Source: Streptomyces sp. NBC_00091
GTDB lineage: Bacteria; Actinomycetota; Actinomycetes; Streptomycetales; Streptomycetaceae
DNA: 64,000 nucleotides
NCBI RefSeq assembly: GCF_026343185.1
Contig: NZ_JAPEMA010000001.1
Coordinates: forward strand, 248,001 to 312,000
Direction: 5' to 3'
Shown here piece after piece: positions 8,622 to 16,637 of the stretch (positions within the stretch are counted from its first letter, which is position 1; every line of letters begins with the position of its first letter). Position numbers and translations under genes: made by a program. The notes under the pieces were generated by a model. The model was not told the origin of the DNA and did not search any database. It saw only the letters and a program-made list of their open reading frames with translations.

Positions 8622-10993
8622 CGGGGTTCGGCGGGGGCCCCGACGGCCGGCGCCCCGACCTCCGGCGCCCCGACGGCGACCGCCGCGCAGGTTCCGCCGC
8701 GGCTGAGGGCGGCCACCAGGGCGGTCCCGGGGTGCGGGGCGGGGGCCGGGGCCTCGTGCGGGGCGGGGGCCGCGAGGGCGGCGGCGAGTCCGGGCAGCGG
8801 GCGGCGGGTTCCGGGGAACGGGCGGCGCGGGAGGTCCCGGTCGGCGCAGGCCTCCAGCGCGGCCAGTACGGCGAGCAGCGCGCCCGCCGCCTGGGTGTAC
8901 CCGGTGGCGCCGCTGATGTTGGCCCAGGGCCCGGGGAAGCGGGCCAGCGCCCGCGCCTCGGCGGCGTCCGTCGCGGGGTGGCCCCACGAGGTGCCGTACA
9001 GGTGGCGCGGGTCCTCGGGGGCGAGCCCGGCGCGGCGGGCGGCGTCGGCGAGGCAGCGGGCCAGGGTGGCTCCGGACTCCTCGACGCCGCCGGGGCCCAC
9101 GGGGGCTCCGGCCCCGGCGTGCCCGAGCACCCGGCCGAGGACCGGTGCCCCGCGCCGGCCGGCGTGCGCGGCGGACTCCAGGACCAGGCAGACGCCGGCC
9201 GGGGTGAGCACTCCCCCGTCGGCGTCCACGTCGTAGGGCCGGCCCGCGTCCTCGGCGAGCAGCCCGTGGCGGGCGAAGCCGGCCCGCAGCGCGGGGCCGG
9301 CCTCGTCGGCGGCGATGACGTACACGGTGTCGGCGCGCCCGGTCCGGATCAGCTCGGCGGCCTGGCCGAGGGCGAGGAGCCCGGTGGCGTCCCCGGCCGA
9401 GAGGACGGCGGCCGGGCCCCGGGCGCCGAGCGCGAGGGCCGCGTACCCGGCGGGCACCCCGGCGACGGAGTTGGGGGCGAGCAGCGGGCTCGGGCCCAGG
9501 CCCCGGGCGTGGAGCCCGGCCATGGCGGCGTGGGTGGCGGCCGGCCCGGAGGCGGTGGCGAGCACCAGCCCGGTGCGGTCCGGGTCCGCGCCGGCCTCCC
9601 CGAGGCGGGCGTCGGCTTCCGCGAGCCGGGCGGCCGCGAGCACGAGCCGGCCGAAGGGGTCCAGGCGCTGCCGGTCGGCGGGGTCGACGTACGGGTCGCA
9701 GGCGCCGTCCCCCAACTCCGCGTCCACCGGCTGCGGTTCCCCGGTGCGCAGCGCGGCGAGGAAGGCAGCCCGGCCGGTGGCGCGGGGGTGGAGCACGCCC
9801 GCGCCGGTGACGAGCACCTGCGCCCCGGGCCCCGGCGGGCGCGGCCCCGGGTCCGCGGCCCCGAAGACGAGCGCGGCGTTCTGTCCGCCGAAGCCGGCCG
9901 AGGTGCTCAGCGCGTACGCGAGCCCGGGCGCGGGGCGGGACCGTCCGGGCACGGTGTCCCAGCCGTCGGCCGGGGCGGTGTTCAGGGTGGGCGGCAGGGT
10001 CCGGTGGCGCAGCGCGAGGAGGGTGACCGCCGCCTCCAGGGCCCCGGACGCCCCGAGGGTGTGCCCGGCCTGCGACTTGGTGCTGCTGACCGGCGGGCGT
10101 ACGTCGAACACCGCGTCCAGCGCGTGCAGTTCGGCGAGGTCGTTGGCGCGGGTGCCGGTGCCGTGGCCGTTGACGTAGCCGATGCCGTCGGGGCCGGTCC
10201 CGGCGTCGGCGAGGGCGGCCCGGACGGCGCGCTCCAGGCCTTCGCCCTGCGGGTGCGGGGCGGTGATGTGGTGGGCGTCGCCGGTCAGGGCGTGCCCCAG
10301 GAGGTACCCCAGGGGCTCCGCCCCCGGGCGTCCGGCGGGTTCCAGTACGAGGAAGGCCACGCCCTCGCCGAGGCTGGTCCCGGCGCTGCGCCCGTACGGG
10401 GAGCAGCCCGCGCGGTCCAGGGCGCGCCAGCTGTCGAAGGCGGCGAGCACGGAGTCGTCGAGCAGGTTGACCCCGCCCGCGAGGACCGCGTCGGCGCGCC
10501 CGGTGCGGATCAGCTCGGCGGCGTGTCCGAGGGCGCAGGCCGAGGCGACGCACCCGTTGACGAACACCTCCCGGGGTCCGGCGAGTCCCAGTGCGGCGGC
10601 GATGGCGTCGGCGGCGGTGTGGGGGCGGGCGAGCGCCCGGTCCCGGTGGGTGTCGAGGTGGTGGCGGAAGTCGGGGGCGCCCCAGTCGGTGGTGCCGAGG
10701 ACCAGGGCGGTCCGTTCGGGGGCGGGGGTCCGGCCGCCCGCCCGGTCGTCCAGGCCGGCCGCGGCCCAGGCGGCGCGGGCGTGGTGCACGGCGAGCCGTA
10801 CGGCCGCGTCGCCGTCCGCGGCCGCGTCGCCGTCCGCTGCCTCGGGGCGGGCCAGTTGCCCGCACAGGTGCCGGGGGCCGCGCGGGGTGAGCCCGGGGGT
10901 GGCGCCCGCGACCCCGGCCCAGACGGCGGCGGGGGTGTCTCCGAGGGCGCAGGCCAGGTGGAGGCCGGTGACGGCCACGGCCGGGGTGGTCAC
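8618..10993 (-). CDS. Fused ketosynthase - inactive ketosynthase (CLF-like) didomain
   Basis: A 791-residue protein from GTG 10993, with 4-bp overlaps at both ends. Residues 1-380 form a complete beta-ketoacyl-ACP synthase: Cys148 (FVNGCVASAC), His277 (GHGTGT), Lys306 and His311 (TKSQAGH). Residues 393-750 form a second thiolase-fold domain in which the Cys position is Asp535 (LSAGDATG), HGTGT is replaced by SWGHPATD, and the second His by Tyr. That is the pattern of a chain-length-factor partner. KS and CLF are usually separate proteins, so the fusion is unusual. The N-terminal domain should condense an aryl-acyl-ACP with malonyl-ACP. The C-terminal tail is a low-complexity VGAPEVGAPAVGAPA repeat. 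Confidence 0.9.
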   Translation of the reverse strand: MTTPAVAVTGLHLACALGDTPAAVWAGVAGATPGLTPRGPRHLCGQLARPEAADGDAAADGDAAVRLAVHHARAAWAAAGLDDRAGGRTPAPERTALVLGTTDWGAPDFRHHLDTHRDRALARPHTAADAIAAALGLAGPREVFVNGCVASACALGHAAELIRTGRADAVLAGGVNLLDDSVLAAFDSWRALDRAGCSPYGRSAGTSLGEGVAFLVLEPAGRPGAEPLGYLLGHALTGDAHHITAPHPQGEGLERAVRAALADAGTGPDGIGYVNGHGTGTRANDLAELHALDAVFDVRPPVSSTKSQAGHTLGASGALEAAVTLLALRHRTLPPTLNTAPADGWDTVPGRSRPAPGLAYALSTSAGFGGQNAALVFGAADPGPRPPGPGAQVLVTGAGVLHPRATGRAAFLAALRTGEPQPVDAELGDGACDPYVDPADRQRLDPFGRLVLAAARLAEADARLGEAGADPDRTGLVLATASGPAATHAAMAGLHARGLGPSPLLAPNSVAGVPAGYAALALGARGPAAVLSAGDATGLLALGQAAELIRTGRADTVYVIAADEAGPALRAGFARHGLLAEDAGRPYDVDADGGVLTPAGVCLVLESAAHAGRRGAPVLGRVLGHAGAGAPVGPGGVEESGATLARCLADAARRAGLAPEDPRHLYGTSWGHPATDAAEARALARFPGPWANISGATGYTQAAGALLAVLAALEACADRDLPRRPFPGTRRPLPGLAAALAAPAPHEAPAPAPHPGTALVAALSRGGTCAAVAVGAPEVGAPAVGAPAEPR

Positions 10994-12096
10994 AGCGGCC
11001 CTTCCGGGGTGGCGAGGGGCTTGCCGAGGGGGCCGCGCGGGATCCGGTCGACGAGCCGTACGTGCCGGGGTTCGGCTCCGAGGCCGCGCGCGGTGGCCCG
11101 TACGCCGTCCGCCGTCAGCGGGCCGCCGCCGGCGATGAGCACGTCGTACGTCTCCCCGCGCAGCGGGTCGGCGGCGCGCACGCAGGCCACGTCCGCCCCG
11201 GGGAGCGCGGTGCGCAGCCGGGCGGCGATGCCGTTGAGGTCGTGGCGGACCCCGTTGACCTTGACCAGGTGGGCGCGGCGGCCCAGGCGCAGGAACAGCC
11301 GGTCGCCGAGCCGCCGGACCAGGTCGTCCATCTCGTGCCGCTCCGGCCGGCTGCCGTCGGGGAGGCCGGAGAGGCGGGGCCCGGACACGGCGAGCGGGCC
11401 CTCCTCGCCGGTGCGGGGCGCGGCGAAGGCGACGTCGTCGAGCAGGGTCCACGCACCGGCCGGGTCCCAGCCGGTGCGGTGGGCGACGGCGCCGGTCTCG
11501 GTGGAACCGAGCAGCTCGATCACGGCGGCCCGGGGGTCCTCGGCGAACAGCCGGGCTTCCGGGGGCAGTTCGGCGGAGCTGTGCAGGAAGGTGAGCTGCT
11601 CGAAGGAGGCGGTCCAGCGGGGGTAGCGGGCCAGGATCCGGAAGGTCCACGGGATGGCGACGACGGCGATCCGGCGGGCCGGGACGGCCGGAGGCGGGCA
11701 GTCGAAGGCGGGCCAGAACCACACCGGCAGCCCCGTCACGGCGGGCAGCAGCATGGTGGCCGAGGCCCCGTAGGCGTGCCGGGGCGGGGCGAAGCTGACG
11801 ATCGCCTCGGGTGCGTACGGGGTCAGCAGGCGGGCGGTCTGCTCGGCGTCGGCCCGCAGCCGGGCCCCGGAGAAGATCCGCCGGACGGGGTCGCCGGTGG
11901 AGCCGGAGGTGTGGAACTCGTACTCCCGGGCGACGAGTCGCTCCCGCGCCCGGGCGGTTTCGGCCGCGGTGAGCCGGTCCCACGGCAGGTGCCAGGGCCC
12001 GGGCGGGCCGTCGGGGGCGGCGGCGCCGATGCCGGGACGGTCCCACGGCGCGTCGAACGGCAGGGCCGGGTAGGACGGCTCGGCGGCGCCGTTCAC
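10990..12096 (-). CDS. Adenylate-forming acyl ligase, short form
   Basis: A 368-residue AMP-binding enzyme from GTG 12096. The phosphate-binding loop HTSGSTGDP is at 62-70, followed by ELLGSTETG (acyl-AMP motif) and a C-terminal PRGPLGKPLA whose Lys fits the catalytic lysine of the swivelling domain. It is clearly shorter than standard acyl-CoA ligases (500-550 residues) and resembles the compact ligases of aryl polyene and flexirubin loci. The ACP lies immediately upstream with a 4-bp overlap, so loading of a coumaroyl or other aryl acid onto that ACP is the likely role. The acid substrate is inferred from the neighbouring lyase. Confidence 0.85.
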   Translation of the reverse strand: MNGAAEPSYPALPFDAPWDRPGIGAAAPDGPPGPWHLPWDRLTAAETARARERLVAREYEFHTSGSTGDPVRRIFSGARLRADAEQTARLLTPYAPEAIVSFAPPRHAYGASATMLLPAVTGLPVWFWPAFDCPPPAVPARRIAVVAIPWTFRILARYPRWTASFEQLTFLHSSAELPPEARLFAEDPRAAVIELLGSTETGAVAHRTGWDPAGAWTLLDDVAFAAPRTGEEGPLAVSGPRLSGLPDGSRPERHEMDDLVRRLGDRLFLRLGRRAHLVKVNGVRHDLNGIAARLRTALPGADVACVRAADPLRGETYDVLIAGGGPLTADGVRATARGLGAEPRHVRLVDRIPRGPLGKPLATPEGPL

Positions 12097-12344
12097 GAGG
12101 GCTCCGTCAGGGCGCGCAGCCGGGCGGTGGCGGCGGTCAGGGTGGCCACGTCGGCGGTGTCGAGGGCGCCCGGCTCCAGACCGAACTCCTTCTCCAGGCG
12201 GGTCACGGCCTCCAGTTGCATGAGGCTGTCGTAGGCGGCCGAGGGGAACTCGGCGAGGGGGGCGCTGTCCGGCCAGGCGGTGAGGGGGTGCCCGAGGGCC
12301 CCTTCCAGGACGGCGCGCACCCGGGCGGCGGCGGTTTCGGTCAC
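12093..12344 (-). CDS. Acyl carrier protein
   Basis: An 83-residue carrier protein from GTG 12344, whose start overlaps the lyase stop and whose stop overlaps the ligase start. The phosphopantetheine site is Ser40 in AAYDSLMQLE, a D-S-L motif with Leu after the Ser and a helix II of normal spacing. It is acidic and small, as expected. Its position between lyase and ligase suggests it carries the aryl-acyl starter, and possibly also the elongated chain, since no second carrier is seen nearby. Confidence 0.9.
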   Translation of the reverse strand: MTETAAARVRAVLEGALGHPLTAWPDSAPLAEFPSAAYDSLMQLEAVTRLEKEFGLEPGALDTADVATLTAATARLRALTEPS

Positions 12345-13999
12345 GACTGAGGCTCCTCTCGGCGGGCGGATTCGACGGGGCGGCCGTCGGCGCGCCCCTC
12401 GGCTTCGGCTTCGGCTTCGGGTCCGGCCTCACCCCCGGCCTCGCCCCCTGCCTCGGCTTCGGCCTCGGCCAGGCGGTCCAGTACGGCGGCGGCCTCCCGG
12501 ACGTCCACGTCCAGCGGCCGGTCCCGGTCCAGCGGCGCGACCACGGACGCGAGCCGCTTCAGCACGGCGGCGCAGTACGGCGCGCCCGGCCCGCGCCCGG
12601 AGGCCCGTACGGACAGGTGCGCGGCCTGCCGCAGGGCCACCGCGAGCGAGCCGTGCAGCCAGCGCAGCCGCTCGGCCTGGGCGAGGGCCGTGAGCGCGGC
12701 CTGGGTGCCGAAGGGGACCACGTCCTGGTTGTGGCCGTTGGTCGGCAGGCTCTGCACGGAGGCGGGGACCGCCTCCCGGCGCATCGCGGCGACGGTGGCG
12801 GTCGCGGCGAGCTGGACGCCCTGCACCCCGTGCTGGCGGCCCGGTTCGGCGGACAGCATCGGCGGGAGCCCGCCGTTGCGGTGCGGGTCGACCAACAGGT
12901 CCAGCTGACGCTCCGCCAGATTGCCCAACTGCGTGGCGGTGATGGACATCAGGTCCGACGCGAAGGCCACCGGCTGGCCGAAGAAGTTGCCGCCGTGGGC
13001 CACCAGATCGTCCTCGGCGAAGAAGAGCGGGTTGTCGCTGATCCCGCCGAGGTCGTCGTCGATGACCTGGCCCGCGTGCCCGAGGGAGGCCTCGGCCGCG
13101 CCCAGCAGCTGGGGGGTGCAGCGGATGCTGTACGGCTCCTGGAGCGGCCGGCCCGGCGCGGGGACGGTCCCGGCCAGCCGTTCGCGCAGGGCGGCGGCGG
13201 CCCGTACGGCTCCCGGGTGGCCGAAGGCGCGCAGCAGCTGCGGGGCGAGGTAGGCGGGTGCGGCGCCCAGCAGATCGGCGAGGCAGGCGCTGAGGGTGAG
13301 GGCGCTGCGGTACGAGCGGCGCAGCCGGGCCAGGGCGAGCGCGGCCGCGGCTGCCGTCACCGAGGTGCCGTTGACCAGGGCGAGCGCGTCGCGCCCGTCG
13401 AGCTCCAGGGGGCTGAGGCCGGCGCGGCGCAACGCCTCGGCGGCGGGGAGGCGTTCGCCGCCCAGGTAGGCGTGGCCCTGGCCGCGCAGGGCGTGGGCGG
13501 CGTGGGCGAGCGGGATGAGGTCGCCGCTCGCGCCGACGGATCCGTACGTGGGGACGGCCGGCGCGAAGGGGGTGCGCAGGGCCGCGCGCAGGGCGTCGAC
13601 CACCTCGGGCGAGGCCCCGGAGCGGCCCTGGCACAGTGACCAGAGCCGGACGGTGAGCGCGGCGCGGACCACGGCGGGCGGCAGGTCCTGGCCCTGCCCG
13701 GCGACGAGGTGGCCGATGACGTTGTCGCACTGGTCGGCGTGGTCCGCGCGGCCGGGGAAGACGACGAGCGGCCCGAATCCGGTGGTCGCCCCGTACACCG
13801 CGCGGCCGTCGCCCATCGCCGCGGCGGTGTACTCGCGGCATTCGGCGACCCGCCGACGCGTCTTGTCGTCGAGGCCGAACTCGACGGGCCCGGCGGCCCG
13901 TTCGAGGGTGGCCGGGGTGAGCCGCCCGGCCAGCGGGATCCGGGGCGGGGGCGCGCTCCCCGACGCGGTCGCGGGCTGATGGGCGGAGTCGAGGAGCAT
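12341..13999 (-). CDS. Aromatic amino acid ammonia-lyase, TAL-like
   Basis: A 552-residue MIO enzyme of the HAL/PAL/TAL family. The MIO tripeptide is Ala157-Ser158-Gly159 in SVGASGDL, and the catalytic Tyr is Y69 in YGATTGFG. The substrate-selectivity loop reads NVIGHLVAG; the His97-Leu98 pair aligns with His89-Leu90 of Rhodobacter tyrosine ammonia-lyase, so conversion of tyrosine to p-coumarate is predicted. The start at ATG 13999 is supported by GGGGGAAA upstream. The C-terminus carries a low-complexity Glu/Ala/Gly tail (about 40 residues) not needed for the fold. It is the first gene of the coupled operon. An aminomutase activity cannot be excluded. Confidence 0.9.
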   Translation of the reverse strand: MLLDSAHQPATASGSAPPPRIPLAGRLTPATLERAAGPVEFGLDDKTRRRVAECREYTAAAMGDGRAVYGATTGFGPLVVFPGRADHADQCDNVIGHLVAGQGQDLPPAVVRAALTVRLWSLCQGRSGASPEVVDALRAALRTPFAPAVPTYGSVGASGDLIPLAHAAHALRGQGHAYLGGERLPAAEALRRAGLSPLELDGRDALALVNGTSVTAAAAALALARLRRSYRSALTLSACLADLLGAAPAYLAPQLLRAFGHPGAVRAAAALRERLAGTVPAPGRPLQEPYSIRCTPQLLGAAEASLGHAGQVIDDDLGGISDNPLFFAEDDLVAHGGNFFGQPVAFASDLMSITATQLGNLAERQLDLLVDPHRNGGLPPMLSAEPGRQHGVQGVQLAATATVAAMRREAVPASVQSLPTNGHNQDVVPFGTQAALTALAQAERLRWLHGSLAVALRQAAHLSVRASGRGPGAPYCAAVLKRLASVVAPLDRDRPLDVDVREAAAVLDRLAEAEAEAGGEAGGEAGPEAEAEAEGRADGRPVESARREEPQS

Positions 14000-14280
14000 G
14001 CGCTCGTTTCCCCCTGTGCGTTCGGGTACCGGGACGGCCGTCTGGGGGGCCCACCGGCACCGAGGGCCCTCAGGGGCACAACGACGCGACACCCCCGGGG
14101 GAAACGGCATCCCCGTGACGGGCCGGCGAACGGCGTTGCCACCAGGGGCGGTTCGCAGGAGCCGACACCCTAGCCGTCACCTGTCACATGTGAAATATTA
14201 CCTCCGCCTCGGAACCACTGGACCGAAGAACCGAGGGACCGAAGAACCGAAGGACCGAACTCCCCGAAAGGGCACCTCCG
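14000..14280. promoter_or_regulatory. Divergent promoter region with TCACATGTGA palindrome
   Basis: A 281-bp gene-free stretch between the lyase operon (minus) and the M6 protease (plus). It holds a perfect 10-bp palindrome TCACATGTGA at 14184-14193, immediately followed by the only AT-rich run of the region (AAATATTA, 14193-14200), which could be a -10 element. The palindrome is placed like an operator controlling one or both directions. No regulator gene is adjacent. Confidence 0.5.
14221..14260 (+). repeat. 16-bp tandem repeat in the protease leader
   Basis: Two and a half copies of a 16-bp unit (GACCGAAGAACCGAGG, GACCGAAGAACCGAAG, GACCGAAC) lie 20 bp before the protease start. They would be in its 5' leader and could vary in number between strains. 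Confidence 0.7.
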
Positions 14281-16569
14281 TTGCGCAGACTCGCCTCGGC
14301 GGGAGCGGCGATATCCCTCGCCGCCCTCGCCCTCCTGCCCGTCCCCGCCCTGGCGGCCACCGCGCCCCCACCCGCCCCGCAGGCCGAACAGGCCGCCTCC
14401 CCGCCCCTCCCACCGCTGGAACTCCAGCGTCAGGCCCTGCGCCGCCAGGCCCTGGAGGGCATCGCCGCCGGCGGCCCGGGCTCCTCCGCCGCCCGCACGG
14501 CCGGCCCCCTCCCCCGTACGGCGAAGATCGGCCACCAGTACGTCGAGCTGGCGCAGCAGCGCAAGGACAAGGTCTTCGTCATCCTCGCCGAGTTCGGCGA
14601 CCAGGCCGACCCCCGCTTCGGCGGCGCCCCCGGCCCCCTGCACAACACCATCGGCAAGCCGGCCGCCGACGACAACCACACCCTGTGGCGCAAGGACTTC
14701 GACCGGGCCTTCTACCAGCGCCAGTTCTTCTCCGCCGAGCCCGGTTCGGCGTCGATGCGGGCCTACTACAACCTCCAGTCCTCCGGCCGCTACGACATGG
14801 ACGGCACGGTCTCCGACTGGGTCAAGCTCCCCTTCAACGAGGCCCGTTACGGCACCGACAACTGCACCGAGCCGGGCCAGTGCCGCACCAACTGGGACCT
14901 GGTCCGCGATTCCACCGCCGCCTGGTACGACTCCGAGCGCGCGAAGGGCCGTACGCCCGAGCAGATCAAGGCGCAGCTCGCCGAGTACGACGTGTGGGAC
15001 CGCTACGACGCCGACCGCGACGGGAACTTCGACGAGCCGGACGGCTACCTCGACCACCTGGTCGTCGTCCACGCGGGCAAGGACCAGACCTGGGGCGGCG
15101 GCGCCCAGGGCAAGGACGCGATCTGGGCGCACCGCTGGTTCGCGTACTGGAACCAGGCCGGCAGCGCGGGCCCGGAGGGCAACAAGGCGGGCGGCACCCC
15201 AGTCGGCGACACCGGCATCTGGGCCGGCGACTACCTGACGGGCGGCGAGAACAGCGGAGCCGGCCTCTTCTCCCACGAGTTCGGCCACGACCTCGGGCTT
15301 CCGGACCTCTACAGCTCGGACGGCGACAACAGCGTCAACTTCTGGTCGCTGATGTCATCGGCCTCCTACCTCGGCAAGGGCCCCAACACCACGGGCCAGT
15401 TCCCGGGCGACCTCGACCCGTGGAGCAAGCTCCAACTGGGCTGGCTGGACTACACGGAGGCCGACGCCGGCCGCCGCACCCGCGCCACTCTCGGCGTCTC
15501 GGGCTACAACACCCCCGACCCCCAGGCCCTCCTGGTCCACCTCCCGCCCTCCACCACCCGCACCGACCTCATCGACCCGTCCGAAGGCTCCCGCCAGTGG
15601 TGGAGCGGCACCGGCGACTTCATGGACAACACCCTGACCCGCCCCCTCGACCTGACCGGCACCACATCCGCCGCCCTCACTGCCCGCCTCTGGTACGACA
15701 CGGAACAGGACTTCGACTTCCTCACGGTCGAAGCCTCCACGGACGGCGGCACCACTTGGACCGCCCTCCCCGGCACGGTGAACGGCGCCCCCATCCCGGC
15801 GAAGGGCATCTCGGGCACCTCACCGGGCTGGACCGACCTCACCATCCCCCTCACCCCCTACGCGGGCCATCCCCTCCACCTCCGCCTCCACACCACCTCG
15901 GACAGCAACACCCACGGCCGGGGCGTCACGCTCGACGACATCCGCATCACAGCAGAGGACGGGACCCGCGAACTCCTGCACGACGGCGCGGAACAGGGCG
16001 ACAACGGCTGGACCCCGCTCAAGTGGTCCCGTACGGAAGGCCGTACCGGCACCGAACAGCACCCGCGCGCCTACTTCGTCGAGAACCGCCGCCACACGGG
16101 TTACGGCACCCTTCTCAAGTCGGGCCCGTACAACTTCGGCTTCACCGGCGACAAGGTGGAGTTCTTCCCCTACCAGCAGGGCGTCCTGATCTGGCTCTGG
16201 GACACCGCGTACAGCGACAACACCACCAAGGCCCACCCGGGCAGTGGCCTGCTCCTGCCGGTCGACGCCCGACCGGACCCCCTGCGCTTCCCGGACGGCA
16301 CCCTCGCGGGCGCCCGCGTCCAGACCTTCGACGCCCCCTTCTCGACCCGCCCGACGGACCGCATCACCGTCCACAAGGCGGGCACCCCCCTGACCATCCC
16401 CTCCCGCCCGGGCATCCCGGTCTTCGACGACCGCCACGGCACCTACTGGACCCCGGACCTCCCCCAACTCGGCGTCAAGGTCCCCGACACCGGCACCCGC
16501 ATCCAGATCCAAAAGGAATCCCCCACGGGCACCCAAACCACCATCCAACTCACCCCCTCCTCCCCCTGA
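14281..16569 (+). CDS. Secreted M6-family (immune inhibitor A-type) metalloprotease
   Basis: A 762-residue exported protease with a TTG start and AAAGGG about 9 bp upstream. The signal peptide spans roughly residues 1-25 (hydrophobic run ending PALAAT). The zinc site HEFGH is at residues 332-336 in LFSHEFGHDLGLPDLY, matching the extended M6 motif. The C-terminal half is beta-rich, with DFDFLTVEASTDGG and LDDIRI-type segments, as in the accessory domains of immune inhibitor A. It probably degrades extracellular protein. It ends 17 bp before a strong bidirectional hairpin and is convergent with the next gene. Confidence 0.92.
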   Translation: MRRLASAGAAISLAALALLPVPALAATAPPPAPQAEQAASPPLPPLELQRQALRRQALEGIAAGGPGSSAARTAGPLPRTAKIGHQYVELAQQRKDKVFVILAEFGDQADPRFGGAPGPLHNTIGKPAADDNHTLWRKDFDRAFYQRQFFSAEPGSASMRAYYNLQSSGRYDMDGTVSDWVKLPFNEARYGTDNCTEPGQCRTNWDLVRDSTAAWYDSERAKGRTPEQIKAQLAEYDVWDRYDADRDGNFDEPDGYLDHLVVVHAGKDQTWGGGAQGKDAIWAHRWFAYWNQAGSAGPEGNKAGGTPVGDTGIWAGDYLTGGENSGAGLFSHEFGHDLGLPDLYSSDGDNSVNFWSLMSSASYLGKGPNTTGQFPGDLDPWSKLQLGWLDYTEADAGRRTRATLGVSGYNTPDPQALLVHLPPSTTRTDLIDPSEGSRQWWSGTGDFMDNTLTRPLDLTGTTSAALTARLWYDTEQDFDFLTVEASTDGGTTWTALPGTVNGAPIPAKGISGTSPGWTDLTIPLTPYAGHPLHLRLHTTSDSNTHGRGVTLDDIRITAEDGTRELLHDGAEQGDNGWTPLKWSRTEGRTGTEQHPRAYFVENRRHTGYGTLLKSGPYNFGFTGDKVEFFPYQQGVLIWLWDTAYSDNTTKAHPGSGLLLPVDARPDPLRFPDGTLAGARVQTFDAPFSTRPTDRITVHKAGTPLTIPSRPGIPVFDDRHGTYWTPDLPQLGVKVPDTGTRIQIQKESPTGTQTTIQLTPSSP

Positions 16570-16586
16570 CCCCTCCCGCCAACGCA

Positions 16587-16622
16587 CAAGCGCCCGACCA
16601 GGATCCCCTGGCCGGGCGCTTG
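16587..16622. terminator. Bidirectional hairpin terminator
   Basis: The outer stem CAAGCGCCCG (16587-16596) pairs perfectly with CGGGCGCTTG (16613-16622), and an inner CCAGG/CCTGG extends it. It sits between two convergent stop codons at 16569 and 16638. Confidence 0.85.
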
Positions 16623-16637
16623 CTTGTCCGGGTGCTG

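Noticed and set aside
7380..14100. Enterocin-type type II polyketide cluster
   Set aside because: A lyase, ligase, KS, P450 and methyltransferase are present, but the KS and CLF are fused, the ligase is short, the selectivity loop favours Tyr, and the favorskiiase-type oxidase (EncM) is missing.
14221..14260. CRISPR-like array
   Set aside because: The repeat is 16 bp with no spacers and only 2.5 copies; a simple tandem repeat.
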